Shown here in pieces: positions 11,109 to 22,994 of a DNA stretch of 64,000 nt. The notes below the pieces were generated by a model, which saw nothing but the letters and a program-made list of their open reading frames with translations, searched no databases and had not been told where the DNA came from. Position numbers and translations under genes: made by a program. Each line of letters starts with the position of its first letter. Within the stretch, counting starts at the first letter, position 1. The DNA comes from Liolophura sinensis. Lineage: Eukaryota; Mollusca; Polyplacophora; Chitonida; Chitonidae. The stretch lies in the NCBI RefSeq assembly GCF_032854445.1, contig NC_088302.1, positions 44,366,645 through 44,430,644 on the forward strand, given 5' to 3'.

Positions 11109-11637
11109 ACCAACTTTTGTCGAGATTGCTCTGGGCAACCTTCACAAATATCAGGTATTGTCATGGTTTAGTTGCAAATTAACTTAAAACATTTAAGAAA
11201 ACAATCTGGAAATGGGTATTTCATCTTAACAAACGAAGCTCGAAACGCAGTCTTAAGATCTAAAATCATCCCAAGGCATGGAGAGATATTTCCCATAACC
11301 GATATTTTCCCATAAATTGAAAAAGTTTGCCAGCTAAAACGGCAGAGAAGAAACGCACGAAATCCAGGTTCGTAGTAGAACTTTAGCGAGTAAAAATGTT
11401 GGAGTCCCGAGCCACGTGACTTGGGGAGGGGAGCAATCCTAACTAGCAATCCCTTGAAGCTATATGGTATGCAGTGTGTATGCAACTCAGGTTCTAGCTC
11501 ATACAGCGAGTGCAGCGTCGTCTGAAAATGGAAAACTTGATTATGAAGATTCTGAACCTGTCACCTGAGATTTTTAAAAAAAAAAATTCAATTTAATGAA
11601 TTCAAATGAATTCTTTGACGGACTTGTGACTTATGTC

Positions 11638-11945
11638 ACGCGAACATTCTGACCGGTGTTTAAGTACTCTGATGTCATAGGAACATTCTGACCGGTGTTT
11701 AAGTACTCTGATGTCATAGGAACATTCTGACCGGTGTATAAGTACTCTGATGTCATAGGAACATTCTGACCGGTGTTTAAGTACTCTGATGTCATAGGAA
11801 CATTCTGACCGGTCTTTAAGTACTCTGATGTCATAGGAACATTCTGACCGGTCTTTAAGTACTCTGATGTCATAGGAACATTCTGACCGGTGTTTAAGTA
11901 CTCTGATGTCTCGAGAGCTTTCTGACCGGTGTTATGTACTGTGAT
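11638..11945. repeat. 39-bp minisatellite, about 7.5 copies
   Basis: The unit contains GGAACATTCTGACCGGTGTT and TAAGTACTCTGATGTCATA. Units are nearly identical, which implies recent expansion. There is no unique spacer between units. Confidence 0.93.
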
Positions 11946-12939
11946 CTCACTGGAATTTTTCTCGCTCTAAACACGGCTTAAATGTTGGAATAGCTACTAT
12001 CAGCCACCGGTAAACATTACTTAAACAGCGTTCACGAAAGTTTTAGCTGTAGGTAAATATGAAGAAATAAAGTGATGGGACACCAGAGTAACTAACACAA
12101 GTAACGTATGGTTCATCAAACCCATCTGAGATATCAACTAGCTTAATGCGGTTGATTCCATTTTAAATGTTTAAAAATATAAGTAAAAGTTCACCGAGAT
12201 GCTTAGTTCAATTTTGAGAAGTCTCTTTCTTTAAGAGGTCAAGGAGAACCTTTGAGAATACCTTAGAGTATCAACGTTTGACAAAGCCAGTGCGCAACAT
12301 GTGCAGAGACTTGGCTCTATCGGCTCAATATTACATGAGTGACGCAACGCATTAGGGTATGACTCATGCAGTGTTACATTGTTGTCCTCAACAATTGCAT
12401 TTTCTTACACAGAAGGCTTATTCACATTTCCAGTAAATGTCTAATTGATTTATATAGATAGTCCAAAGTTTGACAAAGTTCAAACGCACGTTTGCAATCG
12501 AAGATGACACGAAACACCTGTTTCATGGACATATTATTACGTCTTCAAGCGTGAACCTGTTCAAATATTCATCTATGTTATACTAATGACTTGTGCGTTG
12601 TATAAGTACAAAACTTGTAATATAGCTGGAACCTTAATGACGCGTTATGTCGTATACATAGGATAAGGATAGGGATGCGTTTATAGCTTCACCGTATTAC
12701 CCAGGTTACCCACACATGTTGTGGTCAAGTTAAACTGTTTGAGAAATCAAATCAGTTTATTCATTAACACACAACACTCTTTTGGAATAAATCTGTTCTG
12801 GTGGTAGGGTTATTTTTTCTGGTCTGTACTTAAGTGAAACACGATATAGTGAGGGCGATGGCGCATTATACCTAGTGCGATGAATAAAGACTTTAGGAAG
12901 TATAAAATATATGTGAGCAATGATTTATTTGAAAAAAAG
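11946..12939. other. no gene recognised; may hold the first exon of CD225-A
   Basis: AT-rich single-copy DNA lies here, upstream of the first recognised CD225-A exon. A short start exon ending in phase 1 is expected somewhere upstream of 13393. It could not be singled out. Confidence 0.35.
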
Positions 12940-13050
12940 ATTTATTTTATTTATTTAATTGGTGTTTAAGGCCGAACTCAAAAATTTTTCATTTATACGG
13001 CGACCAGATTTTTATGGTTTGAGGAAACCGGGCAAAGCCTGGAGGATTTG
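12940..13050 (-). mobile_element. MetaSINE-type SINE fragment
   Basis: Only the tail and the 3' half of the central domain are present, up to GAGGAAACCGGGCAAAGCC on +. Confidence 0.7.
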
Positions 13051-13392
13051 ATAGAAAGAACATTATTAACTACATCTGACCCTAATTTTCGCTGAATTAA
13101 ACTCAGACAAAATGTTTGGCTTTGTAAGGTGGTCTGTATAAACCATATTGATAAAGTATATCGCTGATGACGTCACATCGACTTTTTCTGGCACTGAATC
13201 ATGTATTCAAATAATTTAAGATTTGCTTTTTCGAGTGGTCACCCTTAGGGAAAGACCAATAAGCCAGACTTGATTTCTTGTTCATGTGACATTGTCTTGT
13301 ATTCAACAGACCTCACTTATTCAGCAAAACTATTCTGTTTAAAACGTTTTTGGTATGTCTTTACAAGTTTCCGTTTCGTTATTGTATTTCAG

Positions 13393-13532
13393 AATACTGC
13401 GAAGAGCTTCTTACTGATAACCCCAAGCCAAACATGTGTTCTGTGTCAACTGTACAAACTTCTTCATCTACGTTATCACCCTATATCCAGCCTGTTGCTC
13501 CTCCTCAAGTCGTCAATAACACGACTGTTGTG
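13393..13532 (+). CDS. CD225-A, variable N-terminal exon
   Basis: This exon follows acceptor TATTTCAG, is entered in phase 1, and ends in phase 0 at GTTGTG|GTAGGT. It encodes 46 residues, hydrophilic and proline/serine-rich (for example SPYIQPVAPPQVVNNTTVV), which form the cytosolic N-terminal segment. The end NNTTVV is nearly the same as the end of the matching CD225-B exon (SNTTVV), which strengthens the call. CD225 proteins (the IFITM, PRRT and SynDIG/dispanin group) have such a proline-rich tail before the membrane domain. A further start exon is expected upstream but was not identified. The next exon starts at 14802 after a 1269-bp intron. Confidence 0.8.
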
Positions 13533-13724
13533 GTAGGTTTGTGTACCAAATACATCGTACAACGTCATTCAACAGCAGCCATTTTTGTACGGGTAGTTCT
13601 CAGCAAGACACTCAACGCGAGGGAACAGCTCAGATGCAGGGCCCGTATTTATCAAGCAACTCCATAAAATGTCAAAAAACAAATTGTTATTAGCACATAG
13701 TTCTGCATTAAAGAATCAGTGTAT

Positions 13725-13945
13725 GAATTTCTAGAGCGAAACATTCTAGAGTAAAACATCTGAGAGCAAAACAGTCTAGAGCGAATCATTCCAGAGCGAA
13801 TCATTCCAGAGCGAATCATTCCGGAGCGAATCATTCTGGAGCGAATCATTCCAGAGCGAATCATTCTAGAGCCAAGCATTCTAAAGCGAAGCATTCCAGA
13901 GCGAATCATTCTATAGCGAAGCATTCTAAAGCGAAGCATTTTAGT
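13725..13945. repeat. 15-bp minisatellite inside CD225-A intron
   Basis: The unit GAGCGAATCATTCCA, with variants, is repeated about 14 times. The 95-codon minus-strand frame here is its translation (MIRSG/MIRSR repeats). Confidence 0.9.
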
Positions 13946-13969
13946 TGTAGCTGTGCCTGAAGTCTTAAG

Positions 13970-14035
13970 GCGTTTGGGAAATATTCTTGAGTACGGCGTA
14001 AAACCGTAACCACATAAATAAAAAAAATAAATAAC
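13970..14035 (+). mobile_element. MetaSINE tail fragment
   Basis: It reads GGAAATATTCTTGAGTACGG through CGTAAAACCGTAACC to an AAATAA tail. Only the last 60 or so bases are present. Confidence 0.7.
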
Positions 14036-14429
14036 TGTATTGGCTTTTTAATTTGGCTTAAATCTTAAATATAAAATATGACCTACCAGTATCAGTTAAT
14101 ACTTTCGAACAACTGGGCCCTGTACTCGAATTACCAACCAAAGATACTCATTCGCCATGAAGGTATGGAAAGATGACTATGGTAGTAGCGAGAATGAACA
14201 TACCAGACAAGAATCAAGTTGAAATCAGGCATCCAGTCAGAGATGGTCAATAATAATTCCCTTATTCTGAACGTTCTGTGAGAAAGATCCTAGATCGACC
14301 ATTTTAAAGTTTCAGATCTTAGTCTAAGGTACCTTAGATTCCAGCTTGCAAGGGTACGTTTTGACTTCTAACTTAATAACGCAGGAATGTTTTAGAAAAG
14401 ATGATTTTAATCGAGACATGGTCTCCGTG

Positions 14430-14668
14430 TCATAGAAGTTAGTGTGATAGCCACGCATGTGACACAGGAGTCTCTCACCACTGAGGTCCCTCTGGATTCA
14501 TTTTCCAGCTCATGCTTGCTTCCGCTCCGGTTGTACATGGGAAGCCTTCAATCTACCTGCAAGTGGTTGTGGGTTTCCTCCGGGATCTGCCTGGTTTTCC
14601 CCCACCATAGAATAACTGAAATATTCTTGAGTACAACCTAAAACACCAATGAAATAAATAAATAAACA
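14430..14668 (+). mobile_element. MetaSINE-type SINE in CD225-A intron
   Basis: It has a degraded tRNA-like head, GGTTGTGGGTTTCCTCCGGG and CCCCCACCATAGAATAACTG, then an AAATAAATAAATAA tail. It lies about 130 bp before the next exon. Confidence 0.8.
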
Positions 14669-14801
14669 AAATTTAATGGAAGTGTTTAAATGTGCGCATG
14701 ATATTATATGCATAGATTTCAAGTTTCCGAAAAGCATTGTCCGTCATCATCCGATGTTCGACAAAGAAGTACAATCTGTCCCGTTCTGCTTTATTTCTCA
14801 G

Positions 14802-14930
14802 AGCACCCAGCCAGCCATGACGCTGGTCTGCCAACAACCTCCCCCCGACAGTCACCTGGTTCTGGCATTGTTCACCACTTTTTGCTGTTTCTTCCCCGTA
14901 GGAGTTGTCGCGATTTTTTTCTCCGTCTTG
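14802..14930 (+). CDS. CD225-A, first hydrophobic (intramembrane) exon
   Basis: The exon has acceptor TTTCTCAG and donor TTG|GTAAGG, and is phase 0 at both ends. It gives 43 residues. A short polar lead (STQPAMTLVCQQPPPDSH) is followed by a hydrophobic segment with CC and FPVGVVAIFFS. This is the CD225 signature: cysteines, then P-x-G-x-V-A-I-x-x-S. In the family this segment enters the membrane as a hairpin, and the cysteines are often palmitoylated. Length and boundaries equal those of the CD225-C exon at 49109 (43 codons), and are one codon shorter than in CD225-B. FPVG replaces the commoner PLG. Compared with vertebrate IFITM, whether it has antiviral, membrane-fusion or trafficking function cannot be told from sequence. 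Confidence 0.9.
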
Positions 14931-15249
14931 GTAAGGTATACTCATAATCTTAATCTTAACCCTCTTAGTCTTAACACCGATCTTATATCATCATAATATG
15001 AATAGAGTCCCATCTTATCTTATCAGGTTGACCGAATCCAGCTATAATAGTCTATAGCTAGAACTCCAGTCTCACAGACGTTATGTGAGAAAATCACGAT
15101 TGGCTTGCTACTATCTTATTAAATCTGGATCTCAAACAGCCAAATCCGATCGTCGCAGGTTCAAATCCAATTCTGGATTATTCGGTTGCGTCTTACTATC
15201 TTATTAAAATTGGATCTCACAGTACCAAATCTGATTCCAAATTCAGATC

Positions 15250-15440
15250 CAGCGCCATTCGACCGCGGTTTAGAGTTAGGCGCCCTTACGTGTGAAGGTC
15301 TTGCAGCAACCTGCCGATGGTCGTTGGTTCTCCCGGTTTTCTCCCACCATACTGCTGGCCACTGTCGTATAGGTGAAATATTTTTTTAGTACGGCATACA
15401 ACACTAATCAAATGAACAAATCAATATATCAATAAATCAA
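15250..15440 (+). mobile_element. MetaSINE-type SINE, partial
   Basis: The central domain is diverged (CAGCAACCTGCCGATGGTCG, TCTCCCACCATACTGCTGGC). A long ATCAAT-rich tail follows. The head is missing. Confidence 0.7.
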
Positions 15441-15747
15441 ATCTGTTTCTGATGTGGCTTCAGGTGAGGCATTTTGTCAGGTACGAATGTTATGATTAAT
15501 TATTAGTTTACTTTGTTTTTTTTTTCAAATTGATGCCGAATTAAGTTGTCGCATGATTAGCTATAAATCAACGCCTGGCTTTAGTCTGATTAACCGAAAA
15601 GACCATATTTCGTCTAAAACGGCATTTCGGGCTGATTCCAGATATGGTTCTCATGCTTACAACACTTTATTTACAGGAAATAAAACGCAAATACAGGTTA
15701 CGGTTTTATGGTAGTATTTTTGAACTGCATTGAACAAAGTACAGCAC

Positions 15748-16520
15748 AGTGTGTTACGACCCAAACTGTCTATATTATAAAGAGATGGCTTGTTCGAAAT
15801 ACACGACAGTTTAGCCGCACAAAAAAGTAACCAAAACCAGAGGATTTTATTTTACAACAATTTATTAGCTTAACAAGAACAGATAATAAGACTTATACAA
15901 ATACTAAAGTACGTAAGTTTAACAAGAAAGGATAGCAGTATCTATACAAATACTAAAGTACTTACGGTGTCAAGTCCAAACGGACGCATATATTCCACAA
16001 TATATATACCACACAGGCATAAATGCTCAGAGGCAAATTCACAAGAGGGAAAATCCACAGTATAACTGAGTGTATGACGAAATATACACAAAATTCCACA
16101 GACAGGGTCCGTGTACTAATAAGCATTGTGTATACAAGAGCACAAATTAAACATACAAGTTCAGACTGAACAAGTGCTCGGTGGAGATAGGATATAACAA
16201 AGCCAGAGGCTATAAAGACACCAAAATTCAGCACAAAAGGCCTACTAAAGTAATACACAGCGAAAGCATCCAAAACTCTCAATAATTCTCCGTTCTCTGT
16301 TCTCTCCGTTCTCTCCCTGCTTTCGTAGGTCTTATATAGCCTGGTGAAGTTGTCTAGAATAAGAAAATTCCTGAACACTTGATGTAAACAAACAGGCACC
16401 GAACTGAGCGTATTCTGGAACATTCTAAGGTAGAGGCAGACAGCACTCCCTGAACGTAGCATGTGTAAACAGTGGTAAGCTATATTTAGAAACTGACGGC
16501 AGTCGTGCACATAACAAGTG
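15748..16520 (-). mobile_element. solo LTR, copy 1, in CD225-A intron
   Basis: The body (15752-16516) reads TGTTATGTGCACGAC ... GGTCGTAACA on the minus strand, so it starts TG and ends CA. The 4-bp duplication AGTG flanks it at 15748-15751 and 16517-16520. It is about 96% identical to the LTR at 41822-42556. A poly(A) signal (AATAAA-like, CTAATAAATTG) lies near its 3' end. No internal retroelement region adjoins it, so it is a solo LTR left by recombination. A 4-bp duplication fits Gypsy-type elements, but no coding part is present to prove the class. Confidence 0.85.
15962..16510 (-). other. long open frame inside the LTR (copy 1)
   Basis: About 182 codons run from near the LTR start to LDLTP-stop. 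The product would be very hydrophobic, with several predicted membrane-spanning stretches (such as FVLNFGVFIASGFVISYL and YFVIHSVILWIFPLV). A matching frame is open in the second LTR copy despite about 4% divergence and a length change of two codons. By hand I count about 12 replacement and 9 silent differences between copies, which is not clear purifying selection. No homology was recognised. Confidence 0.35.
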
Positions 16521-17084
16521 ACGTCACACATTCGTCGCCTAACATCTTCTGAGTACTGTATATCTACGCTTAATATACATATGCATGTAGTGATGCATCT
16601 TTTGTGTATTTAATATGGAAATAAAAGAGTTAGAGAGTCTGTTTGCAGCAAGAAAAGTAAGGTCGCCGTCGTTTTGTCTTTTAATATGGCCCAAAAAGTA
16701 TTACAGGTAGAACCTCAATGTTTTATTCACCTGTAAAACATTTAAAAAATAATCGTATATGGAGTCTCTATGAAATGGTCTTTCAGATGACTTTATGATG
16801 CTTCCTGTGTTTCCTAGACCATAGTAGTGATAACCGATAAGTAGCAATAAAGGGCCATTTTTGGCGTGTGGCCAAAAATCGTTGAGATCACTTACGATTC
16901 ACCAGTAAAAAAGATTCTAAACATTGTTGAAAAATTCGTTATTTGCATGATTACATGTTAATATGTATTTTTTATGTTCAATGTTTTTCACTATCAGACA
17001 CTGTGAATGGAACGAACTCAAACGTAGTTGATCTTTTTGATTGACAAAGAAGAAAGAATTAAAGCAGCTCACATGAAGCATCTC

Positions 17085-17292
17085 TTTAAGGGGCTGCGTG
17101 GCGTAGTACTTAGCGTGCTAGCACAGCACAATGACCCACGACCCCTCACCGCTGTTAGTTCAACAATAACTCATATTGGCTTCCTCTACAACTCTATCCG
17201 GTTTCCCCCAATCAAAATAATGACCTTTTTCGTATAAGTGAAAAATTTTTGAGCACGGCGAAAAAATGTAATCAAATAATAAATAAATAGAA
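17085..17292 (+). mobile_element. degenerate MetaSINE-type SINE in CD225-A intron
   Basis: The head GGGGCTGCGTGGCGTAGTAC resembles the family consensus, as do CGTATAAGTGAAAAATTTTT and a TAATAAATAAAT tail. It ends about 40 bp before the last exon. Confidence 0.7.
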
Positions 17293-17331
17293 TAGTTCTT
17301 CATTTTCATAATTTGAATATTCTTATTTCAG

Positions 17332-17493
17332 TCATCCAATTCGGTTCGAGCTGGAGATAACAATTCTGCCAGGCGTAATGGACAAGTTTCGTTTGCTTTG
17401 TCTGTCACCAGTATTGTGTTGGGCATAACCACAATGTCCATTGTCATGGTATATTTCTTCATCGAGGTCCTACCCAATTCCAAAGCCCGATAG
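17332..17493 (+). CDS. CD225-A, last exon (loop and membrane span)
   Basis: Acceptor TTATTTCAG opens a phase-0 exon of 53 codons plus TAG. It holds the conserved cytosolic loop SVRAGDNNSARRNGQ, which fits the CD225 pattern (AGD..GA...S). A hydrophobic span of about 25 residues follows (VSFALSVTSIVLGITTMSIV), then a short polar tail ending KAR. The span sequence SITSIVLG/SVTSIVLG is shared with CD225-B. With the two upstream exons the protein is at least 142 residues. It is convergent with CD225-B. The 54-bp array at 17700-18560 lies directly downstream, in the likely 3' region. Confidence 0.9.
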   Translation, partial: SSNSVRAGDNNSARRNGQVSFALSVTSIVLGITTMSIVMVYFFIEVLPNSKAR

Positions 17494-17699
17494 CATGTAC
17501 TACCACAACGTACATTGAGTTGCAAGACCAATTCTGCCGTGGTAATGAAACTTCAGGCATAAATTTCTATTTACTATTTAATGATCCTCCATTAACGTTA
17601 TCTAAACATGCCATTCACCTCACGATTACCACAAATTTCGTCAATGAAAACAAAGATGTTCCCGATTTCTTCCCGAGCCTTTGTCTCATCACCAAGCTG

Positions 17700-18560
17700 A
17701 TGGTTAGACAAGCCATCACGGCAACAATGTCAACTACAATGAGAACACATACTTACACCAGACTGCTCACCACGGCAACACTATCAACTACAATGAGAAT
17801 ACCTACTTACACCAGACAGGCCCTCACGGCAATGATTTCGACTACAATGGGAATACTTACTTACACCAGACAGGCCCTCACGGCACAATTTCGACTACAA
17901 TGAGAACACACACTTACGCCAGACAGCTCATCATGGCAACACTATCAACTACAATGAGAATACCTACTTACACCAGACAGGCCATCACGGCAACAATGTC
18001 AGCTACAATGAGAACACATACTTACACCAGACAGCTCACCACGGCAACACTATCAACTACAATGAGAAGACCTACTTACACCAGACAGGCCCCCACCACA
18101 ACGATTTCGACTACAATGAGAACACATGCTTACACCAGACATCTCATCACGGCAGGGCTTTCAACTTCAGTGAGAACACATGCTTACACCAGGCATCTCA
18201 CCACGGCAACGCTTTCAACTACAATGAGAACACATGCTTTCACCAGGCATCTCACCACGGCAACGCTTTCAGCTACAATGCAAACACATGCTTACACCAG
18301 ACGGCAACGATTTCGACAGTAATGAGAACACATACCACACCGAGCAAGCCATCACGGCAACGATTTTGACTATAATAAGAACGTATACCACAGCGAGCAA
18401 GCCATCACGGCAACGATTTCGACTGTAATGAGAATACATGCCACACCGGACAAGCCATCACGGCAACGATTTCGACTATGATGAGAACGCATACTACACT
18501 GGGCAAGCCACCACGGCAACGATTTCGACTGTGATGAGAACAAAAGCTTATACCAGACAG
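17700..18560. repeat. 54-bp (later 53-bp) minisatellite, about 16 copies
   Basis: The unit is ACAATGAGAACACATACTTA / CACCAGACAGCTCACCACGG / CAACACTATCAACT with variants. Two + frames stay open across many units: one reads TMRTHTYTRQLTTATLST, the other HHGNTINYNENTYLHQT. The second frame is kept from 17708 to about 18300 except for a one-base loss near 17885. After 18300 the unit is 53 bp and the frame is lost. It lies between the convergent 3' ends of CD225-A and CD225-B. Confidence 0.88.
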
Positions 18561-19770
18561 ACCAACAAGGCTACGCCTTGACTATAGCGAGACGTCTTGT
18601 TTCTCACACCTTAACTCTCCGATAATACTAAATACATCGTCGCCTGAGAACAGACATTTTTCTCAACAGCTGACTTTTGATATTAGTTTCTACAATTAAA
18701 CCATCAACTTTATTTTTCATGTGAATATCTCTGTGACCAGATACCGTCGGTTCTATGTAAGATGGTGCAAAACAAGTCTCATGGATTAACTTGCATTCAG
18801 CTTTAAGAAGTAACATGCGTTTGTGTATGAGTAATGAATTCAATCTCACTGCTTTTGTTTGTAATGCAGGGTGTTATTGGCAGTCTTTATTACCGCCACC
18901 AACCACCAGCCTCTTTTGATATTTAGTTGGACATACATTCAAACATACATGGGATAGATGTGGGATAAAACTAAGCTTATGGTGAGAAACAAGATGTCTT
19001 CATGGAACAAAACCTACTACTTTCAACACGTATACTGCATATTCTATCGCTTTGGAGTGGTACAGTACAAGGGTTTTAGATGAGGGCCAGTAACCCGCTT
19101 CACTGTACCGTGAGAATGAGTAATGTAATAAAACTTCCCATTTTCAGCTTTGGTATGTTTCCTTGTTTCATGTAAATCTATGTTTGTATTTATATCAAAG
19201 TAGTGTTTATTGTCAAATGAAGCGTGCAACATCAGGAGTTCTTACACAAAAAATTGACATTTCTCCATAAATTACATACGGCCTTGACATTTGGCGTGTT
19301 TGTATTCACATCGCTAGGACTTGCACTCCAGGTGAGGGTTCACACTTTTGGACCAAAAATGTGTAAATTTCCATGCTCTCACTGCTTATGGCAATGACGC
19401 ATGTGTGGCATGTGTGGCATATGTTTGCCGAAATTACTTGTCTTCCACCAATATATGGTGTGCATATTTCACATGCGTGAAACTTTGTCAGTAACTTGCC
19501 AAAGGTTTCCTCCATCCTTGAAACAGAGAAAAAAAAGTGCTACGAAGATCTTTATATTCCCCAAACATTAATAAAACATACCAGTCCTCTGTTTTCCAGG
19601 CTTAACGTTTGCAACTGACACTAATAAAACCCCTCAATTAGCTATAAAGCTCTGTTGTATTCTTCACGCCCAATTTCAATATCCACGGTCAGCACAAAGC
19701 CGCTTGATGTACATTTTTTAATCCCGCATCAGACAAAAACTCTTTACAGCATTAACGCCATTATGAATTT
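18561..19770. other. no gene recognised
   Basis: Single-copy AT-rich DNA between convergent genes. Open frames up to 73 codons lack domains and splice context. Confidence 0.5.
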
Positions 19771-19995
19771 CCGTATCCTGTAAATCGATTTAACATCTTG
19801 CCTAATATAAGGGTTACTGACACCGTATATATTTCCGTATCCTGTCAATGAGTAACGGCTTTAGGCTTGGCTAAGTATGAGGGTTACTGACACCGTATAC
19901 ATTTCCATATCATGTCAATGAGTAACCGCTTTACGTTTGGCTCAATATGAGGGTTACTGGCACCGTATATATTTCCGTATCCTGTCAATGAGTAT
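19771..19995. repeat. about 69-bp tandem repeat, 3 copies
   Basis: The unit carries TATTTCCGTATCCTGTCAAT, GAGTAACGGCTTTA and GAGGGTTACTGACACCGTA. Confidence 0.8.
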
Positions 19996-20497
19996 CCGTG
20001 TAACTGAGAATATCCAACCAGTGCTCCTCCAAGGAAATTACCCATTCCACACATCAAATGTGCACTTTCAAATCAAGCTTCCTGAACAATGGTATGAGTT
20101 TTCTCCGATCTTAAGGAATGCACTTCGTCTCGTTTTTCTTGTAGAGCATATCAGTGTGACCATATTCCGTTATAAAGGGATATCCCAACACCTTGTTAGT
20201 TTTTTCCTTTGATAATTGTCATATTATTATATGTTTTATTTCTTTATGTAATTACCGATATCTTGTTAGAGACTCTTTTGTTGTCTTTGCTGAAATAAAA
20301 AAAGAAACGAAACTGACCGTCATTGTATGAGTTGTTTAAATTCTTGTACAGGGAGTAAAGCAGCCACGAAATAAGTAATAAATATTGCACGGCTAACAAT
20401 ATTACATCATGAATAGCAAGTGCTACCTATAGTGTGATAATTGTGATAAACCATTTGATTTTTTTTTGTTGCGATGTATGCGATTTGCTGGATTGAG

Positions 20498-20745
20498 AAA
20501 ACTCATTTCTGTTGTTTATTGATTTATTTGACTGGTGTTTCACCCCATACTCAAGAGTATTTCACTTACACGGCAGCGGACAGCGTTATGGTGGGAGTAA
20601 ACCAGACAGAGCCTTAGGAAACCCATGAGCTGGTGGACCTTCCAAGGTACGACCGGAGAGGAAGGCAGTGTGACCCGGATTTGAACTCACAGCATTGGCA
20701 GGAGGCTCCTGTGTCATTGTATTGCGCTAACTCATTTCAGTTGTT
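20498..20745 (-). mobile_element. MetaSINE-type SINE with target duplication
   Basis: The tail lies at the left (TTTATTTGACTGGTGTTTCA on +) and the head at the right. The flanks share AACTCATTTC(T/A)GTTG. Confidence 0.8.
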
Positions 20746-21556
20746 TTGATCAATATCACTGTTTTACTGAAGTTATATGGAGCCTATGAAATATCTCCAT
20801 GCTTTATGGTTTGAACTGCATACTGGCTTGCGCAGCTAACCTATCCACATTATCACTATAGTATGATGTATTGGGCATTCGAATCGGAATTCACTCATAC
20901 CAAGTAAACTCGCTGTACAACGTTTAATCATTTCATACAGGCTGCTGTTTTCGTTGGTTAAAAACCAGAAGAACATAATTTCACATTTTAAGCGCTAATT
21001 TTTGGATCTTTTCTATTCTTTTTTTTTTCAGCCATTTTTCTGCCATATAGTGATTGTCGCTTTGTTGAAAAATTTTTTTTATGGCTGTAGGTCTGCAACA
21101 TACTGGCGTGTAAGAATTCATGCGGTGATGGGATTTTGGCTATATTGGCGGCCCACAGGCCTGAATTCGTAGGCTCGTCAGGTTAATTTCAATATTTTTT
21201 CTTCTGATATACAACATTAAGTTATGGTTTCACCGTAATTATTTTTACACTTTCTTTTAACAAGTCATAGAAGAATTCCACGCTTGAATTCTCCTTTAAA
21301 TTCAGGATGGCTCAATTTTGTTTTGTTTAAACACTTCACTGAATGAGACATAAAATTATAGCAAAATAGAAAACGGCTTTATTGATGAAATAATTTTTCA
21401 AGAAAACAAAATACTTACATCACATTCAGAAATAAGCGTACACTGAGGAATTTTAAAAGTGTGACAACTGTTTTAATGGTTAATCTTAATCGTTTAAGTG
21501 ATTCACGTCTACGTGAACCAACCCATATTCTGTGTCGAAGAGGCATCTGACGTCTC
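20746..21556. other. no gene recognised; 3' flank of CD225-B
   Basis: AT-rich DNA downstream of the CD225-B stop on the minus strand. The CD225-B 3' UTR is expected here. No clear poly(A) signal was assigned. Confidence 0.4.
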
Positions 21557-21721
21557 TCAACCGTAGTAGTAGCTGTATCCGAAGCCCACGGTGACGTATA
21601 CTACCAGAAGAATGATGTAGGTAAGTGATCCCAGGACGATACTGGTGATAGAAAACCCCAGTGATATTTTCCCCTTTGTGGCAGCATCTTCGTTGTTGCC
21701 GGCTCTAGCTGAGTCAGCCGA
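21557..21721 (-). CDS. CD225-B, last exon (loop and membrane span)
   Basis: The minus-strand exon follows acceptor ATTGTTTCAG and is phase 0, with 54 codons plus TGA. The loop is SADSARAGNNEDAATKGKIS. The usual acidic D after AGD-type glycine is N here. The membrane span LGFSITSIVLGSLTYIILLV follows, with a tyrosine-rich tail ending GYSYYYG. Tyrosine at the C terminus could be a sorting signal, but no standard motif is present. It aligns residue by residue with CD225-A and CD225-C over the loop and span. The full protein is at least 169 residues. Confidence 0.9.
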   Translation of the reverse strand, partial: SADSARAGNNEDAATKGKISLGFSITSIVLGSLTYIILLVVYVTVGFGYSYYYG

Positions 21722-22862
21722 CTGAAACAATGACAGAGAGAATGAAGGTAATAAACTATTACAAAAGAACATAAATAATGGGGAGAGATGTTCAAACAAA
21801 ATCGACAGCACAGCCTCTATTTAATTTCCTGAAAATAACATTTAATGCTGCAGCAATGCGAATGCGGGACGCTAGATGGTAAACAGAAAGCTTCTGAAGA
21901 CTGTATATCGTGATGCCATACAGCCGTGCTACTTTATGAACACAAAACCTCAGATATGTTACACGAAACAGTGTGTTTACAAGCTAGCTATGGAGGCTCA
22001 AGCTCAACGAAAAACTGGTCACTGTCAGTGAAAAGCAAGAGAGTTCTTCTACGTAACATGGTCCATATGTGATACAAGTTTGAATTGTTCGAAGGCTTCA
22101 AGGGATGTCAAATTTACAGATATAAATAACCCAAATGGCCTTGAAAGAATAGGCCATTATCATAAAAAGAAATAGTTTCTAAGTTTTAAGTGTAAAGTGA
22201 AGGTGAAGTAAATCTAACTACAAGCGTAGACAAGAGACAATGTGTTTTTATAAAGATTAAAAAAACGGAGGTCATTTTCAACAATAACCAATCTGTTTCT
22301 TTTTCCATGACTAGATGCACCTCTGGTACTAGTGTGAAGACAAGTTTCCGAAGAGTTCAAGAGTATTCGTGTTTACAAGTTTATCACAAATTTAATTGAA
22401 ATGACCTCAATGATCTTCGAAAAGAAAGATAGAACAAGGTCACCAAACACGATTACGGTTGTTCTTTCTTTCCAGTGCCTGTGGTATAAGTTTGGTAAAA
22501 CTTGTCACAGGCGTTCAAGACAACGATTCTTCGCAAGGATATGGACAAATGCACAGACGGACGGAGTGAGACTGCTACCACAATATATGTAGGCCAATAT
22601 TGCCCGAGAGGTAAAAACTATAAATATCTTTAGGTTGCATAATTTGTGTAACAGTTTTGTTTTTCAAGATCCTTTTCATCATTCATTAATACGTATAAAA
22701 GCTAATTATTTCATTATTCGAATTTTTATTCGGCAAAAAATTACACGTGAAATATTAAACAAATTTAAAACATAGAAAACAATGTGGCCATTATCGAGTA
22801 AGAAAACACTGCCTAGGGTGAAAAAGCACTTGAGGGAAGTTATTTGACTTGGGTCAGCTTAC

Positions 22863-22994
22863 CTGGCTGGAACAGATGATGGCCACAAGGCCTAGGGGCC
22901 AAACACATAACAGACAGCTGACAATGGCCAGTGCCATGTGGTTATTTGGCGGAGGTGCCGACGGCGGGACAATCAGTACATTCGGCTGTGTCGT
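22863..22994 (-). CDS. CD225-B, first hydrophobic (intramembrane) exon
   Basis: Acceptor TTGTTACAG and donor CAG|GTAAGC bound a 44-codon phase-0 exon. The lead TTQPNVLIVPPSAPPPNNH is close to CD225-C (TTQPNVTFVQP). The hydrophobic part ALAIVSCLLCVWPLGLVAII carries the CD225 signature, with two cysteines and W-P-L-G-L-V-A-I. The intron upstream (2866 bp) contains homopolymer runs and a SINE. Confidence 0.92.

Noticed and set aside
10598-11164. 188-codon and overlapping minus-strand frames
   Set aside because: Translations of the 26-bp minisatellite, open in several frames at once.
11638-11945. CRISPR-like array
   Set aside because: Repeats are directly adjacent without unique spacers, and the genome is animal.
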